In this document: in pieces, positions 9,196 through 17,019 of the stretch | Layout: the number at the start of each line of letters is the position of its first letter | How positions within the stretch are numbered: position 1 is the first letter of the stretch | Assembly: GCF_000975035.1 (NCBI RefSeq) | Contig: NZ_BBRA01000001.1 | Span: 1,135,184-1,199,183, forward strand | Source: Demequina flava | GTDB lineage: Bacteria; Actinomycetota; Actinomycetes; Actinomycetales; Demequinaceae | Direction of reading: 5' to 3' | Length of the DNA: 64,000 bases | Made by a program: the position numbers and the translations under genes | The notes under the pieces: generated by a model | Database searches by the model: none | The model's input: the letters and a program-made list of their open reading frames with translations, nothing else | Told to the model about the DNA's origin: nothing

Positions 9196-10167
9196 TTACT
9201 TGCCGGACTTCTTCGAGGAGTCGCCCTTAGCGGTTGACTTCTTCTCTGCGGGGGTCTCGCCGGTCTCGTCCGAGCCGCCCTCGTCTTCCCACACGTCCTC
9301 GGCGTCATCGATCACGTCGACGGCAGCGTTGGTAGCACGCGAGCGAGCGGTGTCCACGGAGGACTTCACCTTCTCGGTCTCGGAGTCGAGCGTCGAACGC
9401 ACCTTGTTCACTGCGTCGTCCGTCTGCGACTTGACCTTGTTCACTGCGTCGTCCGTCTGTGCCTTGACCTTGTCTAGCGCGGGGCCAGCCTGCTCCTTGA
9501 CCTTGTCGATCGTGGGGCCGGCCTTCTCAAGGGCGTCCTTGCTGAGCACGGTCGCCTTGTCTGCGCCCTGCTTGGCGGCACCGGTCACGGTGTCGACGGC
9601 CTTGTTGACGCCATCGCGAACCTTTTGCGTGAGGTCGGGGTCGGTCTCAAGCTCCCACTCGTCGTCCTCGCCAGCCCAGGCGTCGCGGCCCGGGTCGCGA
9701 CGTGCCCAAACCACCAGCGCGGCGGTGCCGGCAGCGACCAGCGCTCCAGCGATGACGACCTTGCCGAACCCGCTCTTCTTCTTGGGCTCCTCGGCAGCGC
9801 TCTCCACGGCACCAATCACCGCGGGAATGGCAGCGCCAACAATGGCGGCGTGCGCAATGTCGGTCCACTCCTGAGCCTTGAGGCCAGCGCGGCGGACATA
9901 GGGGCTCGCCTTACGTGCGCCCTGGTGATAGGCCGTTTGTGCCTTGGGGGCGGCCCAGTCCTTCGCGTTCTTGACCTGGGGGCCAGCCCATTCCTTGGCG
10001 GTTCGCACCTGAGGCCCGGCCCAGTCCTGCGCGCGCTTAGCGGCGGCCTTGGCCGACCCTGAAGCATCCTTAGCCGCAGCCTTGGCCTTCTTGGCTGCGT
10101 CCTGCGCCTGGGCGCGATACTTGTCGGTGTCGGTGATGTTCTGAAGTTCCTTCTTCTTACGTCCCAC
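9196..10167 (-). CDS. Amphipathic-repeat (apolipoprotein/LEA-like) membrane-associated protein
   Basis: 323 residues, rich in Ala, Lys and Asp. Three near repeats of the type WAGPQVRTAKE lie near the N-terminus. One hydrophobic segment (VVIAGALVAAGTAALVVWA) follows about mid-protein. The C-terminal half is a run of 11-residue amphipathic repeats of the type DKVKAQTDDAVN, with an acidic then lysine/serine-rich tail. Heptad/undecad periodicity suggests long helices lying on a membrane or forming a coiled coil. The GTG at 10167 has GGAGG six bases upstream. It is divergent from ppiA. No enzymatic motif is visible and the function is unknown; a role in envelope organisation or stress protection is only an inference. 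Confidence 0.8.
   Translation of the reverse strand: MGRKKKELQNITDTDKYRAQAQDAAKKAKAAAKDASGSAKAAAKRAQDWAGPQVRTAKEWAGPQVKNAKDWAAPKAQTAYHQGARKASPYVRRAGLKAQEWTDIAHAAIVGAAIPAVIGAVESAAEEPKKKSGFGKVVIAGALVAAGTAALVVWARRDPGRDAWAGEDDEWELETDPDLTQKVRDGVNKAVDTVTGAAKQGADKATVLSKDALEKAGPTIDKVKEQAGPALDKVKAQTDDAVNKVKSQTDDAVNKVRSTLDSETEKVKSSVDTARSRATNAAVDVIDDAEDVWEDEGGSDETGETPAEKKSTAKGDSSKKSGK
9401..9532 (-). repeat. 33-bp tandem repeat, about four units, in the repeat-protein gene
   Basis: Units begin at 9401, 9434, 9467 and 9500. The first two are identical over about 25 bp and the last two are degenerate. Each unit encodes 11 residues, so copy-number change would keep the frame. Confidence 0.75.
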
Positions 10168-10250
10168 GAGTCGCCTCCGTCTAATAACCAGGTGTATTCC
10201 TGTCGTCCATCTTGTCACCTACTGTGTTTGAACGCGATACCCGTGTGACA

Positions 10251-10796
10251 ATGTTCCCTATGATCGCAACTCTTGAAACAACTGAAGGCGACATTCGCAT
10301 CGAACTGATGCCCAATGACGCTCCCGCAACCGTCAAGAACTTCGTGGGCCTCGCCACTGGCGAGAAGGAGTGGACGAACCCCCAGACCGGCGAGAAGAGC
10401 ACCGAGCCCTTCTACAACGGCCTCGTGTTCCACCGCATCATCGAAGGCTTCATGATCCAGGGTGGCTGCCCGCTCGGCACCGGCACCGGTGGTCCCGGCT
10501 TCACCTTCGACGACGAGATCCACCCCAACAACAACTTCTCCGAGCCCTACATGCTCGCGATGGCCAACGCTGGCAAGCGCCAGAACCCCATCACGGGTCA
10601 GCCTGCAGGCACCAACGGCTCGCAGTTCTTCATCACCGTGGGCGCCACGCCGCACCTGAACCAGGGCCACACCCTGTTCGGCAAGGTTGCGGACGAGGAG
10701 TCGAAGGCTGTCGTCGACAAGATCGCGACAACCGCCACGGACGGCCGTGACCGTCCCCTCGAGGACATCATGATCACCGCGGTGACCATCTCCTAA
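10251..10796 (+). CDS. ppiA: Cyclophilin-type peptidyl-prolyl cis-trans isomerase
   Basis: Catalyses proline isomerisation during protein folding. The cyclophilin core is clear: TVKNFVGLATGEK, FHRIIEGFMIQGG, GPGFTFDDE, LAMANAG, GTNGSQFFIT and LNQGHTLFGKV. No signal peptide, so it is cytosolic. 181 residues from ATG 10251; ATG 10260 is an equally plausible start and gives a typical N-terminus (MIATLETTEGD). There is no Shine-Dalgarno, so the mRNA may be leaderless. The rhomboid gene begins 10 bp downstream and is probably co-transcribed. ppiA, rhomboid and crgA form a conserved near-origin group in actinobacteria. Confidence 0.93.
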   Translation: MFPMIATLETTEGDIRIELMPNDAPATVKNFVGLATGEKEWTNPQTGEKSTEPFYNGLVFHRIIEGFMIQGGCPLGTGTGGPGFTFDDEIHPNNNFSEPYMLAMANAGKRQNPITGQPAGTNGSQFFITVGATPHLNQGHTLFGKVADEESKAVVDKIATTATDGRDRPLEDIMITAVTIS

Positions 10797-10806
10797 CTCT
10801 CTTCAC

Positions 10807-11601
10807 ATGAGCACACCCGCGCAGGGCTCCGCGCCCACCTGCCCGCGTCACCCTGATCGCGTCGCCTACGTTCGTTGCCAACGCTGCGAACGGCCGACGT
10901 GCCCCGAGTGCCAGCGGCCAGCTGCTGTCGGAGTGCTCTGCGTGGATTGCCTGAAGCAGGCTCAAGCCCAGGCGCGGCCCATCCGGTCGCGCCTGGGCTT
11001 CACCATGTCTGCGGGACCGCCCATCGCTACGTATGTGTTGATGGCGGTCAACATCGGACTCTTCATCCTTGGGCCGATGCTGATCGGCAGTGCGTGGGAG
11101 GGGTACCTCGGTCTGTGGCCGGGTTACACCGCGGAGTTGGGCGCCGCCTACGCCGACGTCGGCAACGAGTGGTACCGCTGGATTACGGCAGGCTTCGTGC
11201 AGTTCAGCTGGATGCACTTGCTCTTCAACATGCTCGCGCTGTGGCAACTGGGCCAGGTGCTCGAGCCTGCGCTGGGGCGTGTGCGATTTCTGGTGCTCTA
11301 CTTCGGATCCCTGCTGGGTTCCTCGGCCGGCGTCATGCTGCTCGCCGACTCGGGCGTTCACGGCGGTGCCTCTGGCGCCATCTTCGGCCTCATCGCGGCC
11401 TACGGCGTGATCCTCAAACGCATGAACCTCCCCGTGACGCAGGTGGTGGTGATCGCCGCGATCTTCATCGGCGCTCCACTGCTGGGCATCATGTCGGGGG
11501 TGTCGTGGGAGGGCCACCTCGGCGGTGCCGTGGTGGGACTCGTCATCATGCTGGCGATGTTCCGGGGCGTGGACAAGCGCGAGGCAGCTCAGCGCCGCTA
11601 A
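10807..11601 (+). CDS. Rhomboid-family intramembrane serine protease with N-terminal zinc-binding region
   Basis: The N-terminal 60 residues hold a B-box-like Cys/His pattern (CPRHP, CQRCERPTCPEC, CVDCL) likely to bind zinc. A rhomboid domain of about six helices follows, with the catalytic Ser in GGASGAIFG, the catalytic His in WEGHLGGAVVG and the WMHLLFNM motif. It should cleave substrates inside the membrane; the substrate is unknown. 264 residues, usual for actinobacterial rhomboids of this class. It follows ppiA by 10 bp and is convergent with crgA. The intervening 245 bp hold DnaA-box-like sites instead of an obvious terminator. Confidence 0.92.
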   Translation: MSTPAQGSAPTCPRHPDRVAYVRCQRCERPTCPECQRPAAVGVLCVDCLKQAQAQARPIRSRLGFTMSAGPPIATYVLMAVNIGLFILGPMLIGSAWEGYLGLWPGYTAELGAAYADVGNEWYRWITAGFVQFSWMHLLFNMLALWQLGQVLEPALGRVRFLVLYFGSLLGSSAGVMLLADSGVHGGASGAIFGLIAAYGVILKRMNLPVTQVVVIAAIFIGAPLLGIMSGVSWEGHLGGAVVGLVIMLAMFRGVDKREAAQRR

Positions 11602-11637
11602 GTCCCCGGCGTGCGCCCCTGTGCATGGCGGGCGGGG

Positions 11638-11817
11638 TTATCCACAGTTCCCCGAGCCCGATTGTCACATCTGTCACACACGTCACATCGACGGCGACTC
11701 GGGCGACCGGTCGAGGTAGATGAGCAGGGTTATCCCCAGATGACCTGTGGATAACCCTGGGGATATGTGAATGACACGGGTGTAGTTATCCCCACCGTTA
11801 TCCCCATCGGGGGATAA
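11638..11817. other. Cluster of DnaA-box-like 9-mers between convergent genes
   Basis: Perfect boxes lie at 11638-11646 (TTATCCACA) and 11746-11754 (TGTGGATAA, minus strand). One-mismatch boxes (TTATCCCCA) lie at 11730-11738, 11786-11794 and 11798-11806. A two-mismatch box (GGGGGATAA, minus) lies at 11809-11817. They are partly arranged as inverted pairs: 11-bp arms at 11726-11736/11749-11759, and 12-bp arms at 11782-11793/11810-11821. dnaA and dnaN are not in the window, so this is more likely a DnaA-binding or titration cluster near the origin than oriC itself. Confidence 0.65.
11663..11689. repeat. Three tandem 9-bp repeats beside the DnaA-box cluster
   Basis: TGTCACATC, TGTCACACA and CGTCACATC lie head to tail with an exact 9-bp period, 17 bp after the first perfect DnaA box. 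They resemble iterons; the binding partner is unknown. Confidence 0.55.
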
Positions 11818-11846
11818 CTACATGGGTGTAACTCCGTGGCGTGGCG

Positions 11847-12092
11847 CTATTTCCAGCGCGTCAGCACCACCATGCCGCCACCCAGGAAGACAAAGCCGAT
11901 CAGCAGGTTGTAGTTGCCGATGGGCAGCGGGTAGTTCGCGGCGGTGATGTAGTACACGACAATCCAGGCGAGACCGAAGATCAGCAAGCTGACGGCGGTC
12001 GGAACCAGCCACTTGGGGTTGTCCGACTGCGGCTTGCCCAGATTTCGGGGCGCCTTGTAGACGTCCTTGTCGCGCTTCTTCGAGACGGCCAC
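11847..12092 (-). CDS. crgA: Cell division protein CrgA
   Basis: 81 residues. A short basic N-terminus (SKKRDKDVYKAPRN) precedes two membrane helices (WLVPTAVSLLIFGLAWIVVY and IGNYNLLIGFVFLGGGMVVL) ending in TRWK, the standard CrgA architecture. CrgA sits at the septum, contacts FtsZ, FtsQ, FtsI and RodA-type proteins, and tunes septation in actinobacteria. The GTG at 12092 has GGAG seven bases upstream. Its place near ppiA/rhomboid and the pkn-pbp-rodA operon is the usual synteny. Confidence 0.92.
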   Translation of the reverse strand: MAVSKKRDKDVYKAPRNLGKPQSDNPKWLVPTAVSLLIFGLAWIVVYYITAANYPLPIGNYNLLIGFVFLGGGMVVLTRWK

Positions 12093-12160
12093 GCTGCTAC
12101 TCCGATGTCGTTGGTGCCCGCGATGTGCGGGAGGTGCTGCCACTAGCGTACCTAAGCCCA

Positions 12161-12172
12161 AGCATCGGCCCT
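12161..12172. repeat. Intergenic copy of the dispersed 9-mer motif (AGCATCGGCCCT)
   Basis: One of two clearly intergenic copies of GGCCGATGC/GCATCGGCC (the other is near 55735). It lies between the divergent crgA and sortase genes. About 25 further copies occur, mostly inside genes. Confidence 0.6.
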
Positions 12173-12218
12173 AGCGAGGTCACTTTGGCGCCCGCTCCAC
12201 AAGGCTTAACAGGTCGCG

Positions 12219-12224
12219 TAATGT
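12219..12224 (+). promoter_or_regulatory. Probable -10 element (TAATGT) of the sortase gene
   Basis: TAATGT lies 9 nt before the sortase ATG and no Shine-Dalgarno is visible, consistent with a leaderless or very short-leader mRNA. No convincing -35 was seen. Confidence 0.5.
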
Positions 12225-12233
12225 AAAGGCACG

Positions 12234-13025
12234 ATGAGTGTCCCGACAGACCTGAAGCCCGCCGAGCACCCGCCCTCTCACGCGCGCACGCGCACTGGCG
12301 TCAGTGTTGTCGGCATCCTGGGCGAGCTGCTGATAGCCGCCGGGGTGCTGCTGGGCCTGTTCGTGGTGTGGCAGCTGTTCTACACGGACGTCCAGGGTGA
12401 GCGCGAGCAAGCGGAAATCGTCGACAACCTTGAATGGGCCGAGGACCCTGTGGCGCCGGCGGATGTCGAAACGACCGACGTCCAGCTGATCCCGGACGAC
12501 CTCAAGGTCACCGATGAGGACCCCGAGACCTCGCCCACGCCAGACTTCACGGAGACGTTCGCGACCATGATGGTGCCGCGCTGGGGCGACGACTACGTCA
12601 AGCCCGTGTCCGAAGGTGTGACGCGCCCCGACGTGCTGGACCCGCTGGGAATCGGCCACTATCCCGAGACCGCGATGCCGGGCGAGGCGGGCAACTTCGC
12701 GCTCGCCGCCCACCGCACCACGTACGGCAAGCCGTTCAATCAGGTGGACATCCTCGAAGTGGGCGACAAGCTGATCGTCCAAACCGAAGACATCTGGGCG
12801 GTCTATTCCGTGACGTCCTGGGAGATCGTCCAGCCTGAGGAGTACGACGTCGTCGCACCGACTCCGCGCGAGCCGGAGGCCGGCGTGACGGACCGCTTCA
12901 TCACCCTGACTACTTGCCACCCGCTGTACTCGGCCGCCGAGCGTTGGATTGTGTACGGGGAGATGGACTACTGGGCTCCCGTAGGACATGGTGTGCCCGC
13001 AGAACTCGTGGAGGTGCCCGCATGA
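12234..13025 (+). CDS. Class E sortase
   Basis: Membrane-anchored transpeptidase predicted to attach LAxTG-type sorting substrates to peptidoglycan. An N-terminal membrane helix (GILGELLIAAGVLLGLFVVW) is followed by the sortase fold. The catalytic triad is visible as His in LAAHRTTYG, Cys in TLTTCHPLYSAAERW and Arg in RWIVYG. 263 residues. It is the first gene of a run with 4-bp overlaps (sortase, small membrane protein, pabA), the arrangement common in actinobacteria. No sorting-signal substrate was seen in this window. Confidence 0.92.
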   Translation: MSVPTDLKPAEHPPSHARTRTGVSVVGILGELLIAAGVLLGLFVVWQLFYTDVQGEREQAEIVDNLEWAEDPVAPADVETTDVQLIPDDLKVTDEDPETSPTPDFTETFATMMVPRWGDDYVKPVSEGVTRPDVLDPLGIGHYPETAMPGEAGNFALAAHRTTYGKPFNQVDILEVGDKLIVQTEDIWAVYSVTSWEIVQPEEYDVVAPTPREPEAGVTDRFITLTTCHPLYSAAERWIVYGEMDYWAPVGHGVPAELVEVPA

Positions 13026-13189
13026 TCTCGTCGTGGATCTGGTCCCACCTGCCTGGACCGGCCATCGTGAAGCTGCTGATCCTGCTGATCGTGCTAGCGG
13101 CGTTGGTCCTGGTGCTGTTTGAATGGGTATTCCCCTGGGTGTCGGAGTCCCTCCCCATTCAGGATCCGACCATCGCGGAGGAAACATGA
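13022..13189 (+). CDS. Small single-pass membrane protein
   Basis: 55 residues beginning MISSWIWSHLPGPAIVKLLI, with one membrane helix of about 22 residues and a short acidic tail. Its ATG overlaps the sortase stop (ATGA) and its stop overlaps the pabA start (ATGA), which supports translation in series. Small membrane proteins are often found here between sortase E and pabA in actinobacteria. The function is not known; an accessory role for the sortase is an inference. Confidence 0.7.
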   Translation: MISSWIWSHLPGPAIVKLLILLIVLAALVLVLFEWVFPWVSESLPIQDPTIAEET

Positions 13190-13812
13190 CGCGCATCCTC
13201 GTCATCGACAACTACGACTCGTTCGTCTACACGATCGTCGGCTACCTGCGTCAGATGGGCGCAGAGACCACCGTCGTGCGCAACGATGCCGTGGTGGACG
13301 CCGGTCCGCTCGACGACTACGACGGCGTGCTGGTGTCACCTGGACCGGGCACGCCTGCTGAGGCCGGCTCCTCCAACGACGTGATCCGCGAGTGTGCCCG
13401 CACCGGCACCCCCATGCTGGGCATCTGCCTCGGGCACCAGGCCCTTGCCGAGGTGTACGGCGGCGTTGTGAGCCACGCACCGGAGCTCATGCACGGCAAG
13501 ACCTCCGCGGTCAGCCACCACGAAGACTCCGTTCTTGTCGGGCTTCCCTCCCCCTTCACCGCGACGCGCTATCACTCGCTCGCCGTCGAGGAGGACACCG
13601 TCGCGGCCGACCTCGAGGTCACCGCGCGCACCGACAACGGCATCATCATGGGCCTCAAGCACAAGGACCTGCCGCTCCACGGCGTGCAGTTTCACCCCGA
13701 GTCCGTTCTGACCGAGGGCGGTCACCGCCTCTTGGCCAACTGGCTTGAGGTGTGCGGGATGCCCGATGCCGAGGGTCGGTCCGCTGGCCTGTCGCCCCTC
13801 GTACGGGGCTAG
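13186..13812 (+). CDS. pabA: Anthranilate/aminodeoxychorismate synthase glutamine amidotransferase component
   Basis: Class I glutamine amidotransferase that supplies ammonia to the chorismate-using partner subunit (folate or tryptophan pathway). Begins ILVIDNYDSFVYTIVGYL. It has the oxyanion PGPGTP, the nucleophile Cys in GICLGHQ, and the His-Glu pair in QFHPES. 208 residues. The ATG at 13186 follows GGAGG. Near-origin copies next to sortase and pknB are usually annotated pabA/trpG; sequence alone does not settle which. It is convergent with the crt operon and separated from it by only about 18 bp. Confidence 0.9.
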   Translation: MTRILVIDNYDSFVYTIVGYLRQMGAETTVVRNDAVVDAGPLDDYDGVLVSPGPGTPAEAGSSNDVIRECARTGTPMLGICLGHQALAEVYGGVVSHAPELMHGKTSAVSHHEDSVLVGLPSPFTATRYHSLAVEEDTVAADLEVTARTDNGIIMGLKHKDLPLHGVQFHPESVLTEGGHRLLANWLEVCGMPDAEGRSAGLSPLVRG

Positions 13813-13830
13813 GTCACGAAGCGAGCGCTG

Positions 13831-14721
13831 TCAGAGCCAGCCGTTCCACACGACGATTAACAGCATCGTCACGAGGAAACCGACGGGCTGATTGAGCCAT
13901 AGGAACGTGCGCCAGCCCCGGTTGGCGGCCTCGCACGTGTCGTCGGTGACGTTCCACCAGCGCGAAGTCGATGCAACGTAGGCAAGCGGAAGCGCCGCGG
14001 CAAGCAGTCCCGGCCAGGGCAGGAACAGCAAGATGGCCGATGCCGCGAGATACAGCGCTACAGCCAGCCGCACCGTTGCGCGCGCGCCGATGACGGTCGC
14101 CACTGAACCGATCCCGCCAGCGCGGTCCGCCCGCACATCCTGCACGGCTCCGAACGCATGTGACGCCATGCCCCACAGCACGAAAGCGGCCCAGACCGGC
14201 CACACGCCCGCGGCGGTGAGCGAGACGTCGGCGAGGACGAGCGCGTAGATCAGGGGACCGGCGAAGTGCAGGGCAGAGGTGAGCGAGTCGAGGAACGGCT
14301 TCTCCTTGAACCGCAACCCCGGTGCCGAGTAGGCGATGACACCGAACACGACCAGTACCAAGGTGATACCCGCTGCGACATCTCCCACCCACAGCAGCCA
14401 CGCCATGAATGGCAGCACGGTGACGGCGCAGGCGATGAGAATCGCGCGGTGGACGCGCTTGGCCTGCGCACGGTCGCGCACCACGTCCCCTTCAACCCCG
14501 CCCTTGCGCGGGTTCGCGAGGTCGGACTCGTAGTCGAAGACGTCGTTGATCCCGTACATCAGCAGGTTGTAGGGAATGAGGAAGAACAGTGTGCCGACGA
14601 TGAGTGTGGCATCCACTTCCCGGGTTGCCATGAGGTAGCCGGCGGCGAAGGGGAAAGCCGTGTTGATCCAGCTAATGGGCCGCGAAGACTTGACCACGGA
14701 CATCACGAGAGAGGTCGTCAT
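13831..14721 (-). CDS. crtEb: Lycopene elongase, UbiA-family prenyltransferase
   Basis: Adds C5 prenyl units to both ends of lycopene to make the C50 precursor flavuxanthin-type carotenoid. Polytopic UbiA fold with the first Asp motif INDVFDYESD and the second motif DVRADRAG, both needed for Mg-diphosphate binding. 296 residues, eight or nine helices. The ATG at 14721 overlaps the stop of the upstream cyclase gene (ATGA). Last gene of the crtE-B-I-Yc-Yd-Eb operon. UbiA proteins also make menaquinone or heme intermediates, but the neighbours decide the function here. Confidence 0.88.
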   Translation of the reverse strand: MTTSLVMSVVKSSRPISWINTAFPFAAGYLMATREVDATLIVGTLFFLIPYNLLMYGINDVFDYESDLANPRKGGVEGDVVRDRAQAKRVHRAILIACAVTVLPFMAWLLWVGDVAAGITLVLVVFGVIAYSAPGLRFKEKPFLDSLTSALHFAGPLIYALVLADVSLTAAGVWPVWAAFVLWGMASHAFGAVQDVRADRAGGIGSVATVIGARATVRLAVALYLAASAILLFLPWPGLLAAALPLAYVASTSRWWNVTDDTCEAANRGWRTFLWLNQPVGFLVTMLLIVVWNGWL

Positions 14722-15056
14722 GATGTCTCACTTCCGTGAGGGTCAGCGGTGCCATCGGGCCGATGCCGTGGTCGCCACCCGCCGAGCAGTTCCCAGATCG
14801 TGGGCACCAGTAGGACAGCGCCGAGAGCGTAGGCGAGGTCCTCGATAGGCGCGATCGGCATCGTGACGCCGGAGATCAGTGACTCGTCGTAGTCCACGAT
14901 CCCGACTCCCACAATGATGTTGTCGAAGACCACCGTCAGGGCAATGAGCGCCAACGCGGTGAGCACGAGCGGCCGCCGCGGGAGATGTCGCAGCACCGGC
15001 AGACAACAAACAGCGAGTAGCGCGAGAACCACGACGGAGAGAACGACGTAGGTCAT
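14718..15056 (-). CDS. C50 carotenoid cyclase subunit (CrtYd/Yf-type)
   Basis: 112 residues with three hydrophobic helices and the lycopene-cyclase motif PIEDLAYALG. It pairs with the subunit encoded just upstream to form a heterodimeric cyclase. The ATG at 15056 overlaps the upstream stop by 4 bp. Next to crtEb, such pairs cyclise C50 carotenoids: epsilon (decaprenoxanthin), gamma (sarcinaxanthin) or beta (C.p.450) rings. The ring type cannot be read safely from the sequence, so no subtype letter is assigned. Confidence 0.85.
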   Translation of the reverse strand: MTYVVLSVVVLALLAVCCLPVLRHLPRRPLVLTALALIALTVVFDNIIVGVGIVDYDESLISGVTMPIAPIEDLAYALGAVLLVPTIWELLGGWRPRHRPDGTADPHGSETS

Positions 15057-15370
15057 GCCTTCTCTCCTCGCTTGGCGAACGCCCGCCACAGCAGCAGGGT
15101 CTGGTAGGTCAGGAGGACCAGGAAGAACACTTCTTCAAGTGGCACCTCGGGAGCAACCGTGATGCCTGATAGGTACTCGGCGTCGCCAATGAAGAAGATG
15201 CCAAGGCCCACGCCGATCAAGTCCCAGACCAGGAAGAACACGACCGCGATCCCGACGGTGACAAGAGCGCGGCGCGGCTGCTCAAAGGCGGCCACGCGGT
15301 AACGCCAGTCGAGTGTTGCCAGGCCCGCGAGGCTCACCACGAGGGCGATGAGGTAGAGCCAGGACGTCAT
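15053..15370 (-). CDS. C50 carotenoid cyclase subunit (CrtYc/Ye-type)
   Basis: 105 residues with three helices and the motif PLEEVFFLVLL, the first-half partner of a heterodimeric lycopene-type cyclase. It starts at 15370, overlapping the crtI stop by 4 bp, and overlaps the next subunit the same way, which fits equal translation of both halves. The two subunits are separate small membrane proteins and not a fused CrtY, as is typical of actinobacteria. Confidence 0.86.
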   Translation of the reverse strand: MTSWLYLIALVVSLAGLATLDWRYRVAAFEQPRRALVTVGIAVVFFLVWDLIGVGLGIFFIGDAEYLSGITVAPEVPLEEVFFLVLLTYQTLLLWRAFAKRGEKA

Positions 15371-17019
15371 CGGCCGGCCTCAGGCCTGGACTCAGGAGAC
15401 GAGTGTGACCCAGCCGCATTCCCGCCCAAAGCACGCGCGATCTGGCCAAGAGTGCCGCCCCGTCGCGACCGCGCAAGGTAGCCCTGAGGCAACGGCGCCT
15501 GCAGTGGCGAAGCGTCCGTGGCGCCAAGGAGTCGCTTGGCGACGAGCTCCGCGGAGATGAGGCAGATGGGCACGCCGATCCCCGGCACCGTCGAGGAGCC
15601 TGCGTAAAGGAGGTTGGGAACCGCGCCCGAGACGTTGGCGGGACGGAACATCGCCGACTGCCGCAGACTGTGTTCAAGCCCCAGCGCGCCGCCCTGCCAC
15701 GCATTGAGTTCGGATGCGAAGTAGTGCGGCGTGAGCACCTTCTTCACCGAGGTGCGGCGACGCAGCTCGGGAATCTGCGCCCACTGACCGACCTGATCGA
15801 GGTAGCGCCCAATGTGTTGGTCCAAGTCCGCGCGGGAGCCCGCGTCCGCGCCCAGCGCCGGATCAGCGGGGAAGGGCACCAACATCACGAGGTTCTCGTG
15901 TCCGGGGGGCGCGGTGTCATCGGTTGCAGACGTTCGTGAAACGTAGATCGACGCCGGTTGCGGCACGGCGCCACGGTCCATGATGTCCGAGAAGTTCTTC
16001 TCCCAATCGCGCGTGAAGAGCAGGGTGTGGTGCTCCAGTTCAGGCAGTTCTCCCTCCACGCCCGCCATGACGAGAAGCGCGCTGATACCTGGGCGTTTCG
16101 AGCTCCACGTGCGTTCGGGCCGCGACTGGAACTGGCGCTCAAGCAACGCTGTCTCCGTGTGGTGCATATCTGCGCCGGAAACCACGGCATCGGCCCTTAG
16201 CACTGAACCATCCTGCAGTCGCACACCCGTTGCGCGCCCCCGATGAACAATGATCTGTTCAACCGACGCCCCGGTCCGGATGCGAACGCCCTCCTCCTGC
16301 GCCACGCGGGCAAGGGCCTCGATCACCGCGTACATGCCCCCGCGCGGGTAGCTGACGCCCTCGATGAGGTCGAGGTGGCTCATGAGCGAGAACAGGCTTG
16401 GGAGGCGATCCGGCGTTGAGCCAAGGAACACGGCGTGAAAGGCCAAGATCTGGCGCAGCCGTGGATCTGCAACCTTGTCCGCGATCGCGTCGCCGAGCGG
16501 GCGGGTCAGCAGTCCGGCAAGTTCAGGCAGGCGCCGGGCCGTCGCGGCGTCCAGCGAGCGGGTGGGCTTTTCGAAGGTCGTGTACAGGAACCGGTCCAGT
16601 GCCAGGCGGTACCGCTCCCCCGCCGCATCTGCGTAGGCACGCATCGCGTCGCCATCGCCGGGGCTGAGGTCGTTGAACGCGGCCCAGTTGCGCGCGGCGT
16701 CAGCGCTGACATCGAGGGCCGATGCTGGCTCGCCCTGTCCTTCAAAGAACACGCGGTAGCGGGGGTCGAGGTCGATGAGGTCGAGCTCGTCGTTGACGTC
16801 CCGGCCAAGCAGGTCAAAGAAGTGCTCGAATGCGTCCCGCATCAGGTACCACGACGGCCCCGTGTCGAAGGTGAAGCCGTCGATCTCGAGCCGTCCGGCG
16901 CGGCCGCCCACTTGCTCTTGCTGTTCGACCAGCGTGACATCCGCGCCACCACGCGCCAGGAGGGCGGCGGTGGCGAGGCCGGAAACGCCGCCGCCGATGA
17001 CGACGACGCGACCGTTCAC
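15367..17019 (-). CDS. crtI: Phytoene desaturase
   Basis: FAD-dependent desaturase converting phytoene to lycopene. The N-terminus reads VVVIGGGVSGLATAALLARGG with GGRAGRLEIDGFTFDTGPSW, the CrtI signature. The C-terminal motif YAGSSTVPGIGVPICLISAELVAKRL is the bacterial phytoene-dehydrogenase signature. 550 residues; a Ser/Gly-rich C-terminal tail extends slightly beyond the usual end. The GTG start at 17019 overlaps the crtB stop (GTGA). It contains two copies of the dispersed GGCCGATGC motif in opposite orientations. Confidence 0.95.
   Translation of the reverse strand: MNGRVVVIGGGVSGLATAALLARGGADVTLVEQQEQVGGRAGRLEIDGFTFDTGPSWYLMRDAFEHFFDLLGRDVNDELDLIDLDPRYRVFFEGQGEPASALDVSADAARNWAAFNDLSPGDGDAMRAYADAAGERYRLALDRFLYTTFEKPTRSLDAATARRLPELAGLLTRPLGDAIADKVADPRLRQILAFHAVFLGSTPDRLPSLFSLMSHLDLIEGVSYPRGGMYAVIEALARVAQEEGVRIRTGASVEQIIVHRGRATGVRLQDGSVLRADAVVSGADMHHTETALLERQFQSRPERTWSSKRPGISALLVMAGVEGELPELEHHTLLFTRDWEKNFSDIMDRGAVPQPASIYVSRTSATDDTAPPGHENLVMLVPFPADPALGADAGSRADLDQHIGRYLDQVGQWAQIPELRRRTSVKKVLTPHYFASELNAWQGGALGLEHSLRQSAMFRPANVSGAVPNLLYAGSSTVPGIGVPICLISAELVAKRLLGATDASPLQAPLPQGYLARSRRGGTLGQIARALGGNAAGSHSSPESRPEAGR

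Noticed and set aside
11602-11846. Full chromosomal oriC
   Set aside because: dnaA, dnaN and an AT-rich unwinding region are not seen here. The DnaA-box cluster is reported, but not as the origin.
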